Source of the DNA: Allostella vacuolata
GTDB lineage: Bacteria; Pseudomonadota; Alphaproteobacteria; ATCC43930; Allostellaceae
DNA: 64,000 nt
Assembly: GCA_006739055.1 (NCBI GenBank)
Contig: AP019702.1
Span: 3,249,388-3,313,387, forward strand
Direction: 5' to 3'
The position numbers and the translations under genes are program-made. The notes under the pieces are model-generated. The model searched no databases and was not told where the DNA came from. It saw only the letters and a program-made list of their open reading frames with translations. The first letter of the stretch is position 1. Each line of letters begins with the position of its first letter. This document shows positions 60,573 through 64,000 of the stretch, piece after piece.

Positions 60573-61541
60573 CTACTTGCGGTAGTTCTGGATCAGCGTC
60601 TCACCCTCGGCGCCGGCCTTCTTCTGCCATTCGGCCACCAGGGCCGCGCCGACCTTCTGGTACTCGGCCTGGAGCGGTGCCGGCGGCGGCGCCACCGTCA
60701 TGCCGTTCTTGGCCAGGGTCACCTTGGTGTCGTCGGAGACCTTCTGCATCAGCGCCCAGCCGCGCTTCTCGGCCAGCTCCGCGACGTTCAGCAGCACGCG
60801 CTGCTGGTCCTCGGGCAGGCGGCGGAAGGCGCGGTCGTTGATCAGCACGCCGTTGCGCGGGTGCATCGCCTCGGTCTCGTAGAAGAACTTGGAGAATTCC
60901 CACGCCTTCACGTCGACCCCGGTCGCGCCCGAGGTGATCATCGCGCTGATCACGCCGGCCGAGAACGCCTGCGGCACCTCGGCCTGCTGGACGGTCGCCG
61001 GCTGCGCGCCGATCAGCTCCGCCAGGCGGGCGGTGACGGCGTTGTAGGCACGGAACTTGACGCCCTTGAAGTCGGACAGGGCGTTGATCGGGTTCTTGGA
61101 GTAGACGCCCTGCCCCGGCCAGGCGACCGAATAGAGCATGGTGATGCCCTGCTTCTTCAGGTGCGCCTGCAGGATCGGGCGCTGCGCCTGGTAGAGCTTC
61201 CAGGCGGCGTCATAGCCGGCGGCCAGGAACGGCAGGCCGTCGGCTTCCAGGATCGGGTCCTCGTTGCCGTAGGCCGACAGCAGGATCTCGCCGATCGGCA
61301 CCTGACCGGTCTGCACCGCGCGCTTGATCTCGGGCATCTTGAACAGCGAGGCGCCCGAATGGACGATGATTTCCAGCTTGCCGCCGGTCTCCTTCTTCAC
61401 CTCTTCGGCGAACCAGCGGATGTTCTGCGTGTGGTAGTTGCTGTCCGGATAGGCCGTCGGCATGTTCCACTTGGTCTGCGCGGCGGCGGAACCCGCCGAC
61501 GCCAGGACCGCGACCGCGGCCATCGTCAGGATAGAACGCAT
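60573..61541 (-). CDS. dctP: TRAP transporter substrate-binding protein
   Basis: A 322-residue periplasmic binding protein. The signal peptide is residues 1-21 (SAGSAAAQ), then KWNMPTAYPDSNYHTQNIRW. FKGVKFRAYNAVTARLAELIGAQP contains the conserved Arg that binds a carboxylate in DctP proteins. It is the first gene of the minus-strand operon, with GGAG eight bases before the ATG. Its ligand is likely a carboxylate such as 5-oxoproline. Confidence 0.92.
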   Translation of the reverse strand: MRSILTMAAVAVLASAGSAAAQTKWNMPTAYPDSNYHTQNIRWFAEEVKKETGGKLEIIVHSGASLFKMPEIKRAVQTGQVPIGEILLSAYGNEDPILEADGLPFLAAGYDAAWKLYQAQRPILQAHLKKQGITMLYSVAWPGQGVYSKNPINALSDFKGVKFRAYNAVTARLAELIGAQPATVQQAEVPQAFSAGVISAMITSGATGVDVKAWEFSKFFYETEAMHPRNGVLINDRAFRRLPEDQQRVLLNVAELAEKRGWALMQKVSDDTKVTLAKNGMTVAPPPAPLQAEYQKVGAALVAEWQKKAGAEGETLIQNYRK

Positions 61542-61662
61542 CTGGAAATCTCCCCTCGCCATGACATGAAGCGTGCGGACCGGCCTTGTCTCTCTCAAGC
61601 CGTCCGGCCCTTTCGAGCCTCCGGCCGTTTCGGACATCCTTGCCGCCCGCCCCCGAGCCGCC

Positions 61663-61692
61663 ATTGTTCGCGTGCCCCCGGCGCAGGGTCAA
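61663..61692 (-). promoter_or_regulatory. Candidate dctP promoter
   Basis: On the minus strand TTGACC (61692-61687) and AACAAT (61668-61663) are 18 bases apart. The -35 lies in a GGTCAAG/CTTGACC inverted repeat shared with the candidate pxpA promoter. Confidence 0.35.
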
Positions 61693-61722
61693 GGGTCCTC
61701 GCTGCGCTGCAATGCCGGCGGC

Positions 61723-61751
61723 TTGACCGCGCGCTCCGGTCGCGGGATAGG
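61723..61751 (+). promoter_or_regulatory. Candidate pxpA promoter
   Basis: TTGACC at 61723-61728 and GATAGG at 61746-61751 are 17 bases apart. The -10 is a weak match. The divergent TTGACC boxes face outward from a shared 30-base centre. Confidence 0.35.
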
Positions 61752-61794
61752 TCGGGCAGTTCCACCCAGACGACCCGCCCGGAGGCTGCCGCAC

Positions 61795-62571
61795 ATGGCC
61801 AGGACGCTCGACATCAATTCCGACATGGGGGAAGGCTTCGGCGCCTACCGCATGGGCGATGACCAGGCGATGCTGTCGATCGTCACCTCGGCCAACGTCG
61901 CCTGCGGCTTCCATGGCGGCGACCCGCTGGTGATGCACGAGACGGTGTCGACCGCGCAGGCCAACGGCGTCGACGTCGGCGCCCATCCGGGCTTCCTCGA
62001 CCTGTGGGGGTTCGGCCGGCGGCGCATCGCCGGAGAGCGCCCGTCCGACCTGGAGAAGATGATCGTCTACCAGCTGGGCGCAATCCAGGCGATGGCCCAC
62101 GTCACCGGCCACCGCGTCACCCATGTGAAGCCGCACGGCGCCCTGTCGAACATGGCCTGCGTCGATGCCGACATGGCCGACGCGATCGCCCGGGCGACCC
62201 GCGCCGTCGATCGGCGGCTGATCATGATGGCGATGCCGAACACCGAACTCGAGCGCGCCGGCCTGCGCGCCGGCCTGCCGGTCGCGCGCGAGATCTTCGC
62301 CGACCGCGCCTATGACGACGACGCCAACCTGGTGTCGCGCAGCCTGCCCGGCGCGGTGCTGCACGATGCGGAGGAGTGCGCGCAGCGGATCCTCGACTTC
62401 ATCGAGGACGGCGCCATCCGCAGCGTCAGCGGCAAGCGCATCCCGGCCGCCATCGACACCGTGTCGGTGCACAGCGATACCGCCGGCGCCGTCGCCATGG
62501 CCCGTCTGCTGCGGCAGCGCCTGGAACTGGCCGGGGTCGCCATCCGCCCGCTCAGCCAGTTCATCGGCTGA
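61795..62571 (+). CDS. pxpA: 5-oxoprolinase subunit A (LamB/YcsF family)
   Basis: A 258-residue protein with the family signature DINSDMGEGFGAYRMGDD, ANVACGFHGGDPLVM, VGAHPGFLDLWGFGRR and HVKPHGAL. It forms the ATP-dependent 5-oxoprolinase with PxpB and PxpC, which are encoded on the other strand after the TRAP genes. The split arrangement around the dctP promoter region keeps all parts of uptake and hydrolysis in one locus. A strong terminator follows. Confidence 0.93.
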   Translation: MARTLDINSDMGEGFGAYRMGDDQAMLSIVTSANVACGFHGGDPLVMHETVSTAQANGVDVGAHPGFLDLWGFGRRRIAGERPSDLEKMIVYQLGAIQAMAHVTGHRVTHVKPHGALSNMACVDADMADAIARATRAVDRRLIMMAMPNTELERAGLRAGLPVAREIFADRAYDDDANLVSRSLPGAVLHDAEECAQRILDFIEDGAIRSVSGKRIPAAIDTVSVHSDTAGAVAMARLLRQRLELAGVAIRPLSQFIG

Positions 62572-62576
62572 TGGGA

Positions 62577-62608
62577 AAAGGGCCCCGGAGTTTCCCCCGG
62601 GGCCCTTT
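62577..62608. terminator. Bidirectional intrinsic terminator
   Basis: AAAGGGCCCCGG at 62577-62588 and CCGGGGCCCTTT at 62597-62608 form a perfect 12-bp stem with an eight-base loop. Short A and T runs at the ends let it serve both pxpA (plus) and hppA (minus). Confidence 0.88.
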
Positions 62609-62633
62609 CCCTCATGTCTGGCTCTGTGGCCGG

Positions 62634-64000
<1,367 letters not shown>

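Overview
The window is a 64 kb stretch of very GC-rich DNA. Its dense coding, strong C/G third-position bias, ATGA/GTGA stop-start overlaps and gene families (Ugp-type sugar ABC transporters, TRAP transporter with PxpABC, DUF1272, IalB, small proteins with a GIGHNNGPP motif, REP arms with a CCCTCGACTGCGCTCGGG core, a K+-insensitive H+-pyrophosphatase) point to an alphaproteobacterium. A soil-type heterotroph of the Rhodospirillales or a related order is likely. The genus cannot be told from the sequence alone.

Layout. 1-638: two GNAT acetyltransferases, the first cut by the window edge. 995-3765: an IlvD/Edd sugar-acid dehydratase and a D-2-hydroxyacid dehydrogenase. 3766-5517: an AT-rich accessory island with a DUF6602-like, possibly nuclease-fold protein and a one-TM coiled protein. 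5518-12162 (minus): a sugar ABC transporter operon (ATPase, binding protein, two permeases) with an enolase-superfamily enzyme and a hydroxyacid dehydrogenase. 12603-14926 (plus): a tetronate-type isomerase, a D-erythronate dehydrogenase-like enzyme and an OsmC protein. 14956-16202: an intact IS5/IS903-type element inside a REP palindrome. 16283-22477: a sugar-acid cluster (UxaA family, three SDRs, two FAH-fold enzymes). 22547-28528: an ECF sigma/FecR/TonB-receptor iron locus with DUF3649 and PepSY membrane proteins. 28476-34066 (minus): a cobalamin operon btuB-btuF-btuC-btuD-cobO behind a cobalamin riboswitch. 34080-35223: IalB-like protein and nitroreductase. 35365-36232: a PIN toxin-antitoxin pair. 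36302-37798: an unusual fusion of a C45/AAT-type Ntn hydrolase, a pentapeptide-like segment and a HicB-like domain. 37795-42347: a DUF1772-like membrane protein, GNAT, RNase T2, metallophosphatase and an FGGY kinase. 42332-46028 (minus): hydantoin racemase-like protein, SDR, DUF1272, HAD, GNAT and polyol-type SDR. 46093-46951: a HigB/HigA-like cassette between 22-bp direct repeats. 46982-49588: a small protein, DUF697 and YcjX-like genes. 49697-56890: flavin reductase, N-carbamoyl-D-amino-acid hydrolase, hydantoinase, two DapA-like aldolases, a Sel1 protein and a D-aminopeptidase. 56897-62571: PxpC, PxpB and a DctMQP TRAP transporter, divergent from PxpA. 62634-64000: H+-pyrophosphatase, cut by the window edge.

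Together the genes describe scavenging: oxidised sugars and polyols, siderophore iron, corrinoids, and D-amino-acid or cyclic-amide compounds (hydantoins, 5-oxoproline). Apart from FecI/FecR and the HigA antitoxin, no dedicated transcription regulator was recognised. The most unusual items are the C45-pentapeptide-HicB fusion, the repeat-flanked toxin-antitoxin cassette with an apparently leaderless, operator-embedded promoter, and the AT-rich island. No tRNA, rRNA or CRISPR array was seen.
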